Position numbers and translations under genes: made by a program. This document shows, piece after piece, positions 35,082-43,646 of a DNA stretch of 64,000 nt. The stretch's first letter is position 1. Every line of letters begins with the position of its first letter. The notes under the pieces are model-generated. The model did no database searches. It saw only the letters and a list, made by a program, of their open reading frames with translations, and was not told the origin of the DNA. The stretch spans positions 3,234,001 to 3,298,000 of the forward strand of contig NZ_CP127294.1 of the NCBI RefSeq assembly GCF_030285625.1, read 5' to 3'. Origin of the DNA: Amycolatopsis sp. 2-15 (GTDB lineage Bacteria > Actinomycetota > Actinomycetes > Mycobacteriales > Pseudonocardiaceae).

Positions 35082-36455
35082 TCAGGAGAAGAGGACACCG
35101 GGGTTGAGGATGCCGGCGGGATCGAAGCCCTGCTTGATCCGCCGCAGCAGCTCGAGCTTCGCCGGGTCTTCGAGTTCCTTGTGGTACTTGGTTTTCGTGC
35201 GGCCGAGGCCGTGCTCACCGGAGATCGCGCCGCCGAGGTCCATGGCGCAGGTGAAGATGTCGGTGAGCAGTTTCGTGCGCACTTCGGGGTCTTTGCAGAA
35301 GATCGCGAGGTGGACGTTGCCGTCGCCGGCGTGCCCGCAGCCGATCGCGCCGGCGCCCGCGGTCTGTGCGAGTTCGCGCGCCTTCGTGAGGAACGGCGAC
35401 ATCGACGAGCGGGGCACCACGACGTCGATCACGTCGTCGGCGCCCGCGGACTTGGCCGACCAGAACGCCTTTTCCCGTGCCTCGATGAGCTTGCGCGCGG
35501 AGCCGCCTTCGAGCACGTACACGTCGATCGCGCCGAGTTCGCTCAGCAGCTCACCGAGCGTCTCGACGTCTTCCTCGAGCCGGCCGGTGTCGCGGTTTTC
35601 CAGCGCCACCACCAGATACGCCTGCACCCTGTCGCGGATCGCGTCGGGGACACCGAGCTCGAGCTTCTCGTTGTAGACGAGCGCGGCCATGGTGAGGTTG
35701 TCGATGTACTCGAGGATGTGCGGCGCGAGGCCGCTGGTCACCACCTTCGGCACGGCGGCCATCACCTGGTCGAAGTCGTCGAACGGCGCGAGCACGGTGG
35801 CGCCGTGGGGCAGCCGCGGGTGCAGCTTCACCGTGACCTCGGTGGCGAGCGCGAGCGTGCCTTCCGAGCCGACGATCAGCTGCGTGAGGTCGTAGCCGGT
35901 GGAGATCTTCGACGTGCGCCCACCCGTGCGGATGATCTCGCCGGTGGGCAGCACGGCCTGCAGACCGAGGACGTTGCTGCGGGTCACGCCGTACTTGATC
36001 GCGCGCATCCCGCCCGCGTTGGTGCCGACGTTGCCGCCGACGCTCGCGCTCAGCTCCCCGGGGTAGACGGGGTAGGTCAGGCCGGCCTCGGCCGTGCGCT
36101 GGTCCAGCTCCGCCAGTGTGACGCCCGGCTGCACCACGGCGACGTGGTTCACGGTGTCGATTTCGAGGACGGAGTTCATCCGCTCGAACGACACGAGCAG
36201 GCCGCCCTCGACGGGTCGCGCGGCCGCGGAGAGCCCGGTGCCGGAGCCGCGTGCGGTCACGGGCAGGCCGGCTTCCGTCGCGGCCTTCAGCAGCTCCGCG
36301 ACTTCCTCGGCGCTGTGCGGCTTCGCGACGTACGCGGGCTTCTGCTGCTGCACGCTCAGCGCCTCGTCGTGGGCGTAGTCGTCGGAGATCGCGTCGCCGA
36401 CCAGCAGGTTTTCCGCCCCGACGATGTCCGCCAGCCGTGCCGCGACGGTACCCAT
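35082..36455 (-). CDS. FAD-linked 2-hydroxyacid oxidase/dehydrogenase (GlcD/D-lactate dehydrogenase family)
   Basis: Protein of 457 residues from the ATG at 36455 (GGGAG upstream); a GTG at 36473 would add six residues. The FAD-binding type 4 domain shows PVTARGSGTGLSAAARPVEGG, VQPGVTLAEL and GGNVGTNAGGMRAIKYG. The C-terminal domain ends CGHAGDGNVHLAIFCKD and GAISGEHGLGRTKTKYH, containing the catalytic and metal-binding His residues. D-lactate, glycolate, D-2-hydroxyglutarate or D-mandelate are possible substrates; the decarboxylase directly downstream favours an aromatic or branched 2-hydroxyacid. It is first in a two-gene operon. Confidence 0.88.
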   Translation of the reverse strand: MGTVAARLADIVGAENLLVGDAISDDYAHDEALSVQQQKPAYVAKPHSAEEVAELLKAATEAGLPVTARGSGTGLSAAARPVEGGLLVSFERMNSVLEIDTVNHVAVVQPGVTLAELDQRTAEAGLTYPVYPGELSASVGGNVGTNAGGMRAIKYGVTRSNVLGLQAVLPTGEIIRTGGRTSKISTGYDLTQLIVGSEGTLALATEVTVKLHPRLPHGATVLAPFDDFDQVMAAVPKVVTSGLAPHILEYIDNLTMAALVYNEKLELGVPDAIRDRVQAYLVVALENRDTGRLEEDVETLGELLSELGAIDVYVLEGGSARKLIEAREKAFWSAKSAGADDVIDVVVPRSSMSPFLTKARELAQTAGAGAIGCGHAGDGNVHLAIFCKDPEVRTKLLTDIFTCAMDLGGAISGEHGLGRTKTKYHKELEDPAKLELLRRIKQGFDPAGILNPGVLFS

Positions 36456-36625
36456 CAGCTGCCACTCCCTCACGCGCCGGTGCCTGGTTACCGAAGCGTA
36501 GTACGTCGTGTGGAGGGCTCGCTATGAAACTTCTTCACGTTCGCGGGGTGGGTGTCGCGAAGGGACCGTTCGCGCCCGCGCGGCGACCGGTGGCCTCGAT
36601 GTCGCCTTTCATTCACCCGGAAATG

Positions 36626-36671
36626 AAAAAACGACCATTTCGGCGACGCCCCGCGAGCCGCCGAAAAATGG
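36626..36671 (-). terminator. Minus-strand intrinsic terminator 2 after the microprotein gene
   Basis: On the minus strand a stem with one bulge (CCATTTTTCGGCG paired with CGCCGAAATGG) is followed by TCG and TTTTTT (A-run at 36626-36631). It backs up the terminator at 36736 and separates this unit from the FAD oxidase gene. Confidence 0.65.
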
Positions 36672-36735
36672 CCGGAAAAAAACTGCGCCACGCCGTTGCG
36701 CACGGCGGGGCGCGTGATTCGGGAATGGTGCTTCG

Positions 36736-36782
36736 AAAAAAGGTGACCGAGGGGACCGGCCCGCGCCAACAGGCCGGCCCCC
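36736..36782 (-). terminator. Minus-strand intrinsic terminator 1 after the microprotein gene
   Basis: GGGG-CCGGCC paired with GGCCGG-CCCC (36751-36761 with 36772-36781, one bulged A), followed on the minus strand by a short spacer and TTTTTT. It begins 20 bases after the microprotein stop. Confidence 0.6.
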
Positions 36783-36801
36783 GGTAAACTTTGCCGCCAG
36801 A

Positions 36802-36894
36802 TCAGACAAGCCAGCCGAGCACGTGCGCCAGGTGGGCGAGCAGACCCGTGATCAGGTCGTGGCCGTGGTGCGCGTGCTGGATGAACGTGTGCAT
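36802..36894 (-). CDS. Small His-rich hydrophobic protein, 30 residues
   Basis: Thirty codons from an ATG with AAGGAG 8 bases before it. The product begins MHTFIQHAHHGHDL and ends in an aliphatic stretch, LLAHLAHVLGWLV. Seven of 30 residues are His (spaced as H-x-H-H-x-H early and twice more later), with no Cys. A helix would place His on one face and Leu/Val/Ile on the other, suggesting a membrane-associated or metal-binding peptide. Its own promoter lies about 80 bases upstream and two terminators follow, so it is a self-contained unit. I recognise no family. A structured small RNA from the same promoter is the alternative. Confidence 0.55.
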   Translation of the reverse strand: MHTFIQHAHHGHDLITGLLAHLAHVLGWLV

Positions 36895-36950
36895 TGAGGG
36901 GCTCCTTGTTCTGATTTGTGTTCAGTTGTGCTCTCGCGAGGAGCGAACGA

Positions 36951-36979
36951 AGATTTTCACCGCCCTGGCGTGGTGTCAA
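36951..36979 (-). promoter_or_regulatory. Putative promoter of the microprotein gene
   Basis: Read on the minus strand, a perfect TTGACA (36979-36974) is followed after about 16-17 bases by AAAATC/AAATCT at 36957-36951. A start near 36943 would give a 50-base leader before the ATG at 36894. The surrounding sequence is AT-richer than the window average. Confidence 0.55.
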
Positions 36980-37319
36980 AAAGCCATTCGCCGGCGGAGG
37001 CGGGCGTCACGAATCTTCCCACCATAAACGCGTAAGGCTTTCGTGTTCTGCGGCGGGGTGCCCTTGTGGATGGGCGGCCACCGTAGGTAGCCGAGAGTTC
37101 AGTTGATCACTCTGGGTAGCAGACTCTCGTTGCGACAACCGGGCGTCGCCGTTACCCGAACCGGTGATGGGGCTGCCACGAATGGTGAGTCTCGGAGGTT
37201 CACACTCCCGGGTGACAGAGGCGTGGTGTCAACGCCCGTGGCGCCGCGTCAAGGCTTCGTCAACGGCCCGAGTTCCTTGTGCCCGACCGCTTTAGCGTCG
37301 CGGGTGAAGGAGGTGCGCC

Positions 37320-37625
37320 GTGCCTGGACCGCTGCACGTGACCGGCTACCGCAAGGCCGTCGAGGTGATCGACGTGCTCACCGAGGGTGAGACGGGCTTC
37401 ACCGAACTGCGCAGGCGCACCCGCCTGTCGCGTCACTGGCTCGCCCGGGTGCTGAGGGTGCTCGCCGCCGAGGGGCTCGTCCGGGGGACCGGCTCGTGGG
37501 ACGAGCGCCCGACACCGGACACGCGGTTCGCGCTCACCGAAGAAGGCCGGTGCCTGGCCGACGAGCTCGCCGACCTCGACGTGTGGACGGCGCTGTACGA
37601 GAACTACGTCAACGGCGCCAGCTGA
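37320..37625 (+). CDS. Small winged-helix protein
   Basis: Protein of 101 residues from a GTG with GAAGGAGG 7 bases before it. Its make-up is a compact winged helix: GYRKAVEVIDVLTEGETGFTEL, then RRRTRLSRHWLARVLRVLAAEGLV (recognition helix) and the wing FALTEEGRCLADELADL. It resembles HxlR/MarR-type single-domain regulators, with no Cys or extra domain. It stands alone between the microprotein unit and a strong terminator; its target is unknown. The approach sequence at 37100-37300 holds no clear operator. Confidence 0.75.
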   Translation: MPGPLHVTGYRKAVEVIDVLTEGETGFTELRRRTRLSRHWLARVLRVLAAEGLVRGTGSWDERPTPDTRFALTEEGRCLADELADLDVWTALYENYVNGAS

Positions 37626-37646
37626 GCCGGGGGTGCTGGGGGACGG

Positions 37647-37691
37647 CGAAGGCCTCCGCGCCCGTCCGGACACCGGACGCGGAGGCCTTCG
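37647..37691. terminator. Long bidirectional hairpin between convergent genes
   Basis: CGAAGGCCTCCGCG and CGCGGAGGCCTTCG (14-bp perfect arms) enclose a second stem GTCCGG/CCGGAC. There is no T-run; stability is very high. It separates the winged-helix gene from the DUF3830 gene. Confidence 0.75.
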
Positions 37692-37702
37692 ACTGGGGGG
37701 TC

Positions 37703-38203
37703 TTACTCGGCTCGCGCGTAGGTGAGCGTCTCGCCTTCGACGCCGCGCAGCCACAGGTCCTGCGCAGCCGCCGCCATCTCGGCCAGGCCTTCTTCGATCG
37801 TGGCGAACACGTTGCCCGGCACCCAGCCGGCGTCGCCGTTGATCAGGAGGTTGTTGCGCCCGTAGAAGATTGCGAGGTCCGTGGCGCCCTGGTCGCCGTG
37901 GGCTTCGCTGCCGTCGTCGTAGCCGTACGCGGGGTTGCCGATCTCCCACGCCTCGAACCCGAAGTACACGACGTCGCCCGGGATCGGCGTGATCGTCGGG
38001 TTTTCGCGGCCTGGCTTGGGGTTCGCGAAGGGCGGCACGAGCGTGTAGACCTCGTTGCGCGCGTACTTCGCGTGGTAGGCCGAGCCGCTCTGCGGCAGCG
38101 CGTCCCACACGGCCTGGCAGGTGCGCGGCGCCTCGGCGTCGAGCAGCCGCGCGCGGCAGGAGACGCCGCGTTTGTCGAGTGTGATCGTGATGTAGCGCGC
38201 CAT
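37703..38203 (-). CDS. DUF3830 protein (cyclophilin-like fold)
   Basis: Protein of 166 residues. It matches DUF3830: RCRARLLDAEAPRTCQAVWD-like start, LPQSGSAYHAKYARNEVYTLVP in the middle, and DVVYFGFEAWEIGNPAYGY later. The family has a cyclophilin-like barrel and unknown function; it is repeatedly found beside Asp/Glu racemase-like and hydroxyacid dehydrogenase genes, as here. It is the second gene of a minus-strand pair with the aminotransferase, 3 bases apart, under the operator at 39525. Confidence 0.85.
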   Translation of the reverse strand: MARYITITLDKRGVSCRARLLDAEAPRTCQAVWDALPQSGSAYHAKYARNEVYTLVPPFANPKPGRENPTITPIPGDVVYFGFEAWEIGNPAYGYDDGSEAHGDQGATDLAIFYGRNNLLINGDAGWVPGNVFATIEEGLAEMAAAAQDLWLRGVEGETLTYARAE

Positions 38204-38206
38204 TCC

Positions 38207-39466
38207 TCAGCTCCCCGCGGTGACGGAGGCGACCACGTCGCCCCAGATCTTCAGTGCGTCGTCGACCTGCTCGGCGTTCACGACGAGCGGCGGGACCATG
38301 CGGACCACGTTCGAGTAGGCGCCGCAGGGGAGCAGCAGCAGGCCGCTCTTCGACGCCAGCTGCTGGGCCGCCGCGGCCGTCGCCCCGTCCGGCTCGCCGT
38401 CGGCGGTGGTGAACTCGGTGCCCACGAGCAGGCCGAGGCCGCGGACGTCGCCGATCGCCGGAGTCTTGTCTGCGATCAGCCGCGCGCCTTCGAGCAGCTG
38501 ACGGCCGCGTTCGGCGGCGTTCTCCACCAGCTTCTCGTCGCGGATCACGTCGAGCGTCGCGATCGCCGCGGCGCACGACACCGCGTTGCCGCCGTACGTG
38601 CCGCCCTGCGAACCCGGGTACGCCTTCGCCATCAGCTCCTGCGAAGCCGCGATTCCCGAAAGGGGGAAGCCGCTCGCGAGGCCTTTCGCGATGAGCACGA
38701 CGTCGGGTGTGATGCCGAAGTGGTCGTGGCCCCAGAACTTGCCGGTGCGGCCGAACCCGGCCTGGATCTCGTCGACCACGAGCACGATGCCGTGGCGGTC
38801 GGCGCGCTCGCGCAGGCCGGCCATGAACTCGTTGTTTGCCGGCACGTAACCGCCCTCGCCCAGGATTGGCTCGACGAAGATCGCGGCCGTCTCGCTCGGC
38901 GCGGAGACGGTCTGGAACAGGTAGTCGAGCTCGCGCAGCGCGAACTTCGTGGCGGTCTGCTCGTCCCAGCCGTAGTGGAAGGCGTAGGGGAACGGGGCCA
39001 CGTGGACGCCGCCCATCAGCGGGCCGATGCCGGTGCTGAACCGGGTGCCCGACGTGGTCATGGTGGCCGCCGCGACCGTGCGGCCGTGGAAGCCGCCCTG
39101 GAACACGATCACGTTGGGGCGCTTGGTCGCCTGGCGCGCCAGGCGCAGCGCGGCTTCGACGGCTTCGCTGCCGGAGTTGGCGTAGAACAGCGAGTCGAGA
39201 CCGGTCGGCAGCACCTCGCCGAGGCGCTTCGTGAGCTCCAGCAACGGCTTGTGCATCACGGTCGTGTACTGCCCGTGGATCAGCTTGCCGATCTGGTCGC
39301 GCGCGGCCTCGACGACGCGCGGGTGGCAGTGGCCGGTACTGGTCACGCCGATTCCCGCGGTGAAGTCGAGGTGACGTTTCCCGTCGACGTCGTAGAGGTA
39401 CACCCCTTCACCGTGGTCGACCACGACGGGAGTTGCCTGCTTGAGCAGCGGGGAAAGCTCGGCCAT
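38207..39466 (-). CDS. Class III PLP-dependent aminotransferase (GabT-like)
   Basis: Enzyme of 419 residues from the ATG at 39466, with AGGAG before it. Conserved elements: YANSGSEAVEAALRLAR, the DEIQAGFGRTGKFW motif with the Asp that pairs with the pyridine nitrogen, and LIAKGLASGFPLSG with the PLP Lys. It resembles 4-aminobutyrate or other omega-aminotransferases. Divergent from the succinate-semialdehyde dehydrogenase gene, from which it is separated by the GntR operator at 39525-39538. The pairing suggests omega-amino acid to semialdehyde to acid, but the identity of the amine is unknown. Confidence 0.88.
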   Translation of the reverse strand: MAELSPLLKQATPVVVDHGEGVYLYDVDGKRHLDFTAGIGVTSTGHCHPRVVEAARDQIGKLIHGQYTTVMHKPLLELTKRLGEVLPTGLDSLFYANSGSEAVEAALRLARQATKRPNVIVFQGGFHGRTVAAATMTTSGTRFSTGIGPLMGGVHVAPFPYAFHYGWDEQTATKFALRELDYLFQTVSAPSETAAIFVEPILGEGGYVPANNEFMAGLRERADRHGIVLVVDEIQAGFGRTGKFWGHDHFGITPDVVLIAKGLASGFPLSGIAASQELMAKAYPGSQGGTYGGNAVSCAAAIATLDVIRDEKLVENAAERGRQLLEGARLIADKTPAIGDVRGLGLLVGTEFTTADGEPDGATAAAAQQLASKSGLLLLPCGAYSNVVRMVPPLVVNAEQVDDALKIWGDVVASVTAGS

Positions 39467-39524
39467 GCGGCGCTCCTGGTTCTTGGTGTGAGGTTGCGCG
39501 GGAAAGCACTGTGAGCGGTTGTCG

Positions 39525-39538
39525 ATTGTTGACAATAT
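39525..39538. promoter_or_regulatory. GntR/FCD operator, site 1
   Basis: GATTGTTGACAATA matches the consensus GATTGT-N2-ACAATC except at the last base. It lies between the divergent aminotransferase and semialdehyde dehydrogenase genes, 59 bases from one start and 41 from the other. Confidence 0.8.
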
Positions 39539-39578
39539 CCATAGCATGGCCTCGGGACAACACGGAGGAGCAAGCTGG

Positions 39579-41042
39579 ATGAGCGCGATCACTGAAGCCG
39601 GCGTCGTCGGCGCGGTCGACAAGGAACTCTTCATCGGCGGCAAGTGGGTGCCCGCGAAGAGCGGTAAGACCTTCGAGGTGCAGGACCCGTCCACCGGCAC
39701 CGCCCTGTGCGAGGTGGCCGACGCAGGCGCCGAGGACGGCATGGCGGCCCTCGACGCGGCCGTCGCGGCGCAGGCCGGCTGGGCCGCCGTCGCACCCCGT
39801 GAACGAGGCGAAATCCTTCGCCGGGCCTACGACAAGCTGATCGAGCGGCGCGACGAGCTCGCGCTGCTGATGACCCTCGAGATGGGCAAGCCGCTGGCCG
39901 AGGCCGCCGGCGAGATCACCTACGCCGCCGAGTTCTTCCGCTGGTTCGCCGAGGAGGCCGTGCGCATCGACGGCGGGTACGCGACGGCGCCCAACGGCGT
40001 CGGCCGCTTCCTGATCACCAAGCAGCCCGTGGGTCCGACGCTGCTGATCACACCGTGGAACTTCCCGATGGCGATGGGCACGCGCAAGATCGGCCCGGCC
40101 GTGGCCGCCGGCTGCACGATGGTGATCAAGCCGGCCGCGCAGACGCCGCTGTCGATGCTCGCGCTGGCGTCGATCCTGGCGGAGGCGGGGCTGCCCGAGG
40201 GGGTGCTGAACGTCGTCACGACCACCGACGCGGGTGGCGTGATGGAGCCGCTGATCCGGGACGGACGCGCGCGCAAGCTGTCGTTCACCGGGTCGACCGC
40301 GGTGGGGCGCAAGCTGCTGGAGCAGTGCGCGGAGAAGGTGCTGCGCACGTCGATGGAGCTGGGCGGCAACGCGCCGTTCCTCGTCTTCGACGACGCGGAC
40401 CTCGACGCTGCCGTCGATGGCGCGATGCAGGCGAAGATGCGCAACATCGGCGAGGCGTGCACGGCGGCCAACCGCTTCTACGTGCAGCGCGGCGTGGCCG
40501 AGGAGTTCTCGCGGCGGCTGACCGAGCGCATGCAGGCGCTGGCGATGGGCCGCGGCACGGAGGAGGGCGTGGTCGTCGGCCCGCTCATCGACGAAGCCGC
40601 CGTGAACAAGGTGACCGCACTGGTCAAGGACGCCACCGACCGCGGGGCGCGGGTGCTCACCGGCGGCGCGACCGTCGACGGGCCCGGCCACTTCTACCAG
40701 GCCACGGTGCTCACGGACGTGCCGGTCGACGCGCGGATGGCGTCGGAGGAGATTTTCGGGCCGGTCGCGCCGATCACCCCGTTCGACAGCGAGGACGAGG
40801 CGATCGCGAAGGCCAACGACACGGAGTACGGCCTGGTGTCGTACGTGTTCACCAACGACGTGAAGCGCGCGCTGCGCGTGTCCGAGCGGCTCGAGGCCGG
40901 GATGATCGGGCTGAACCAGGGCATCGTGTCGAACCCGGCGGCGCCGTTCGGCGGCATCAAGCAGTCGGGCCTCGGGCGTGAGGGCGGCACGGTCGGCATC
41001 GAGGAGTTCCTCGAGACCAAGTACATCGCGGTGAGCCTGTGA
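39579..41042 (+). CDS. gabD: Succinate-semialdehyde dehydrogenase-like aldehyde dehydrogenase
   Basis: Enzyme of 487 residues from the ATG at 39579, which has GGAGGAG before it; an upstream GTG overlapping the operator is unlikely. The NAD(P) motif FTGSTAVGRKLLEQC, catalytic Glu in SMELGGNAPFLVFDDAD and nucleophilic Cys in NIGEACTAANRFYV are intact. PVGPTLLITPWNFPMAM is typical of the SSADH/GabD branch. It oxidises the semialdehyde expected from the aminotransferase. It overlaps the next gene by 4 bases. Confidence 0.88.
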   Translation: MSAITEAGVVGAVDKELFIGGKWVPAKSGKTFEVQDPSTGTALCEVADAGAEDGMAALDAAVAAQAGWAAVAPRERGEILRRAYDKLIERRDELALLMTLEMGKPLAEAAGEITYAAEFFRWFAEEAVRIDGGYATAPNGVGRFLITKQPVGPTLLITPWNFPMAMGTRKIGPAVAAGCTMVIKPAAQTPLSMLALASILAEAGLPEGVLNVVTTTDAGGVMEPLIRDGRARKLSFTGSTAVGRKLLEQCAEKVLRTSMELGGNAPFLVFDDADLDAAVDGAMQAKMRNIGEACTAANRFYVQRGVAEEFSRRLTERMQALAMGRGTEEGVVVGPLIDEAAVNKVTALVKDATDRGARVLTGGATVDGPGHFYQATVLTDVPVDARMASEEIFGPVAPITPFDSEDEAIAKANDTEYGLVSYVFTNDVKRALRVSERLEAGMIGLNQGIVSNPAAPFGGIKQSGLGREGGTVGIEEFLETKYIAVSL

Positions 41043-42097
41043 GCGAGTACCGCATCGCGAGCATCCCGGGCGACGGGATCGGTGTCGACGTCACGGTCGA
41101 GGCGCGCAAGGTCCTGGACGCGGCCGCTGCTCGGCATGGCTTTTCCTTGCGGTGGACCGAGTTCGACTGGAGCTGCGAGCGCTACACCCAGACCGGCTCG
41201 ATGATGCCGGACGACGGTGTGGCGCAGCTGGCGGCGTTCGACGGCATCCTGCTGGGTGCCGTCGGGTTCCCCGGCGTGCCGGACCACATTTCCTTGTGGG
41301 GCTTGCTGATCCCGCTGCGGCGCGCGTTCCAGCAGTACGTGAACCTGCGACCGGTGCGGTTGCTGCCGGGCACCACGTCGGTGCTTTCGGGGCGGACGGC
41401 CGAAGAGCTGGAGATGGTGATCGTCCGCGAGAACTCCGAGGGTGAGTACTCGGCGATCGGCGGACGGCACAACTCCGGGCGGCCGGACGAGTTCGTGCTG
41501 CAGGAATCCGTGTTCACGCGCGTCGGGGTGGAGCGGATCATCCGGTACGCGTTCGAGCTGGCGCGTACGCGTACTTCTCGCGTGACGTCGGCGACGAAGT
41601 CCAACGGGCTGATCCACTCGATGCCGTTCTGGGACGAGATCTTCGCCGAGGTCGCGGCGAAGTACCCGGATGTCGAAAGTGGACAGATGCACGTGGATGC
41701 GTTGGCAGCGCGCATGGTTCAGGCGCCCGACCGGCTCGACGTGGTCGTCGGGTCGAACCTGTTCGGCGACATCCTGAGCGACCTGGCGGCCGCCGTCACG
41801 GGTGGCCTGGGCATGGCACCGTCCGGAAACATCAACCCATCGGGTGAGTTTCCGTCGATGTTCGAAGCGGTCCACGGGAGTGCTCCGGACATCGCCGGCC
41901 AGGGCATCGCCAACCCGGTGGCCCAGATCCTGGCGGGCGCGATGCTGCTCGAACACCTGGGCGAAACCGTTGCCGCGCAAGCGATCCGCACGTCCGTCGA
42001 CGAGGTGCTCACGGCCGGCGCCGAGCTCACCCCCGACCTCGGCGGCACCGCTACCACAACTCGCCTCGGCACGGCGGTGGCCGAAGCGCTCCGCTGA
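41039..42097 (+). CDS. Tartrate/D-malate-type beta-decarboxylating dehydrogenase
   Basis: Enzyme of 352 residues starting at a GTG that overlaps the gabD stop. It belongs to the isocitrate/isopropylmalate dehydrogenase family: [11 protein letters not shown] at the start, [13 protein letters not shown], the metal-binding run [17 protein letters not shown], and [19 protein letters not shown]. The subfamily features ([26 protein letters not shown]) are those of tartrate dehydrogenase and D-malate dehydrogenase (TtuC/DmlA). It oxidatively decarboxylates a 2-hydroxy-dicarboxylate. D-malate is attractive because maleate/fumarate-type chemistry is suggested by the nearby isomerase paralogues (inferred). 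Confidence 0.88.
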   Translation: MSEYRIASIPGDGIGVDVTVEARKVLDAAAARHGFSLRWTEFDWSCERYTQTGSMMPDDGVAQLAAFDGILLGAVGFPGVPDHISLWGLLIPLRRAFQQYVNLRPVRLLPGTTSVLSGRTAEELEMVIVRENSEGEYSAIGGRHNSGRPDEFVLQESVFTRVGVERIIRYAFELARTRTSRVTSATKSNGLIHSMPFWDEIFAEVAAKYPDVESGQMHVDALAARMVQAPDRLDVVVGSNLFGDILSDLAAAVTGGLGMAPSGNINPSGEFPSMFEAVHGSAPDIAGQGIANPVAQILAGAMLLEHLGETVAAQAIRTSVDEVLTAGAELTPDLGGTATTTRLGTAVAEALR

Positions 42098-42181
42098 TTT
42101 TTCGTCGGTGCTCCCCGCTTCACTTCTCCTCGACCGACCGGCTCCCGCCGGACCGGTTTCGTCGAACGAGGGGGAGCACCG

Positions 42182-42661
42182 ATGTGCGAGCAGTGCGAGG
42201 GCCGCGACAACACAGGAAGACCCGGGGAGCGTTACCTGGCGGAGATCCTGGACCGGGTCCAGGAGTACGGCTGGTGCGTCCAGGGCGTGCTGGGCACGGG
42301 TCCCCGGCCGCCCTGGGCCTATACCGTCGGCCTAACGGCCCACGGGTTGCCGGAGCTCGTGGTCACCGGCCTGCCGCCGCACGCGTCCATCCTGCTGCTG
42401 GGCGCCGCCGCCGAACGCTCCTTCGGCTCCGGCCCACCGCGCCCCGGCGAGGTCTTTTCCTTGCGGGGCTTGCCTTCTGTCGAGGTCGTCGCCCTCACCG
42501 CACCGTCGGCGCACCTGTCGGTCGCGGTTTCCCTGTACGGCCACGACATTCGCGCGCTCCAGCTCGTCCACGCCGACGAGGCCGGCCGCTTCCCGTGGTC
42601 CCCGTCCTACCGCGACGGCCTCGGCGGCCAGCCGGTGCTGGGGACGCGGTCCGATGACTGA
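42182..42661 (+). CDS. DUF4262 protein
   Basis: Protein of 159 residues. It begins with CEQCEG and carries the DUF4262 signature: [30 protein letters not shown] start and [12 protein letters not shown]. The family is widespread in actinomycetes and of unknown function. It lies 84 bases after the dehydrogenase, with no operator, so membership of the catabolic regulon is not established. Confidence 0.8.
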   Translation: MCEQCEGRDNTGRPGERYLAEILDRVQEYGWCVQGVLGTGPRPPWAYTVGLTAHGLPELVVTGLPPHASILLLGAAAERSFGSGPPRPGEVFSLRGLPSVEVVALTAPSAHLSVAVSLYGHDIRALQLVHADEAGRFPWSPSYRDGLGGQPVLGTRSDD

Positions 42662-42947
42662 GCGAGTGCGGCAGCGTCTTCGCGAGCGGTCGTCCTGCGC
42701 GGCAAACGAATCCGGCCGCGGCACCTGGCGCCCGCGGATCACGGGCGCTCCCGCTGTCGTCAGGGCCGCGATGCTCAGCCTCTCCGGCGGCTGCGGGCCG
42801 ATGGGTCGGCGGGTGTGGCGCCGTCTTGGCCGCGGAAGGTCGGGTGCGGCCGGTCGCCAATCGCGGTTTCTCGGTGCGGCGGCGAGCGAATCCGGGCATG
42901 GCGGCTCCCGCTCGCCCGCGAGCCGAGCTGCCGTATGCGGCGCACGG

Positions 42948-43643
42948 TCACGCGGGAGCCGGCGCTTCGCCTTCCTTCAGGCTCGTCCCTGGCACCAGCC
43001 GGCCGATCGCATCTTCCATGTGCGCGTCCAGCAGGTGCAGGGCCGCGTCCGCGTCGCCGGTGCGCAGGGCGTCGATGATGCGCGTGTGTTCGTCCACGCG
43101 GTCTTCCACGCCCTGGTAGGTGCTTTGCAGCAGGGTCAGGCACATGCGCGTCTCGATGAGGAGGGTGCGGGCCATGCGCACGAGGCGTTTGCTGCCGGAG
43201 GCGTTGATGAGGGCCTCGTGGAAGGCGAGGTCGGCGGCCGACAGCGCGGTGGGGTCGTCGTCGTTCGCGGCGGCGGCCATGTCGGCCACGGACTGCTCCA
43301 GCGAGGCCGCGATCTGCTCGCGGTCGCCGCGCAGGGCGCACAGCAGGGCGGCGCGCTCGACGGCCGAGCGGGCGAGGTAGATGTCGAACACGTCGCTCGG
43401 TTCGAGGTCGATCACGAACAGGCCGCGGTGGCGCTCGCTGCGGAGCAGTCCTTCGGAGACGAGGTGCTGCATCGCCTCCCGCAGCGGGCCGCGCGAGACC
43501 TGGAAGCGGGAGGCGAGGTCGGTCTCGCCGAGCTGGGTGCCGGGAGGCAGCGCGCCGGTCATGATCGCGTCGCGCAGCTGGCGGGCGATCACGGCGGCGG
43601 TCGACTCCCGGCTGACGGGTTCGATGTCGGGCAGGACGACCAC
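42948..43643 (-). CDS. GntR-family regulator with FCD domain
   Basis: Regulator of 231 residues. The winged helix (VIARQLRDAIMTGALPPGTQ, LGETDLASRFQVSRGPLREAMQHLVSEGLL) spans about 15-75; the FCD all-helical ligand domain follows, with DLAFHEALINASGS and a terminal DEHTRIIDALRTGDADAALHL that contribute metal-binding His and Asp. Three copies of GATTGT-N2-ACAATC in this cluster fit FadR/VanR-type operators, and it is the only GntR gene in the cluster. It is the last gene of the unit starting at 44381, so it is autoregulated. Ligand probably a carboxylate or pathway intermediate (inferred). Confidence 0.87.
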   Translation of the reverse strand: MVVLPDIEPVSRESTAAVIARQLRDAIMTGALPPGTQLGETDLASRFQVSRGPLREAMQHLVSEGLLRSERHRGLFVIDLEPSDVFDIYLARSAVERAALLCALRGDREQIAASLEQSVADMAAAANDDDPTALSAADLAFHEALINASGSKRLVRMARTLLIETRMCLTLLQSTYQGVEDRVDEHTRIIDALRTGDADAALHLLDAHMEDAIGRLVPGTSLKEGEAPAPA

Positions 43644-43646
43644 GGC

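Noticed and set aside
33924..36527. An 867-codon plus-strand frame opposite the TPP enzyme and FAD oxidase
   Set aside because: Antisense shadow with no recognisable domain.
36524..36787. Plus-strand Arg/Lys-rich small frame in the 36.5-37.3 kb gap
   Set aside because: It runs through both minus-strand terminator stems, is compositionally biased and lacks a ribosome site.
42662..42947. Gene between the DUF4262 and GntR genes
   Set aside because: Frames here are Arg/Gly/Pro-rich shadows with no motif; treated as an empty 286-base convergent gap.
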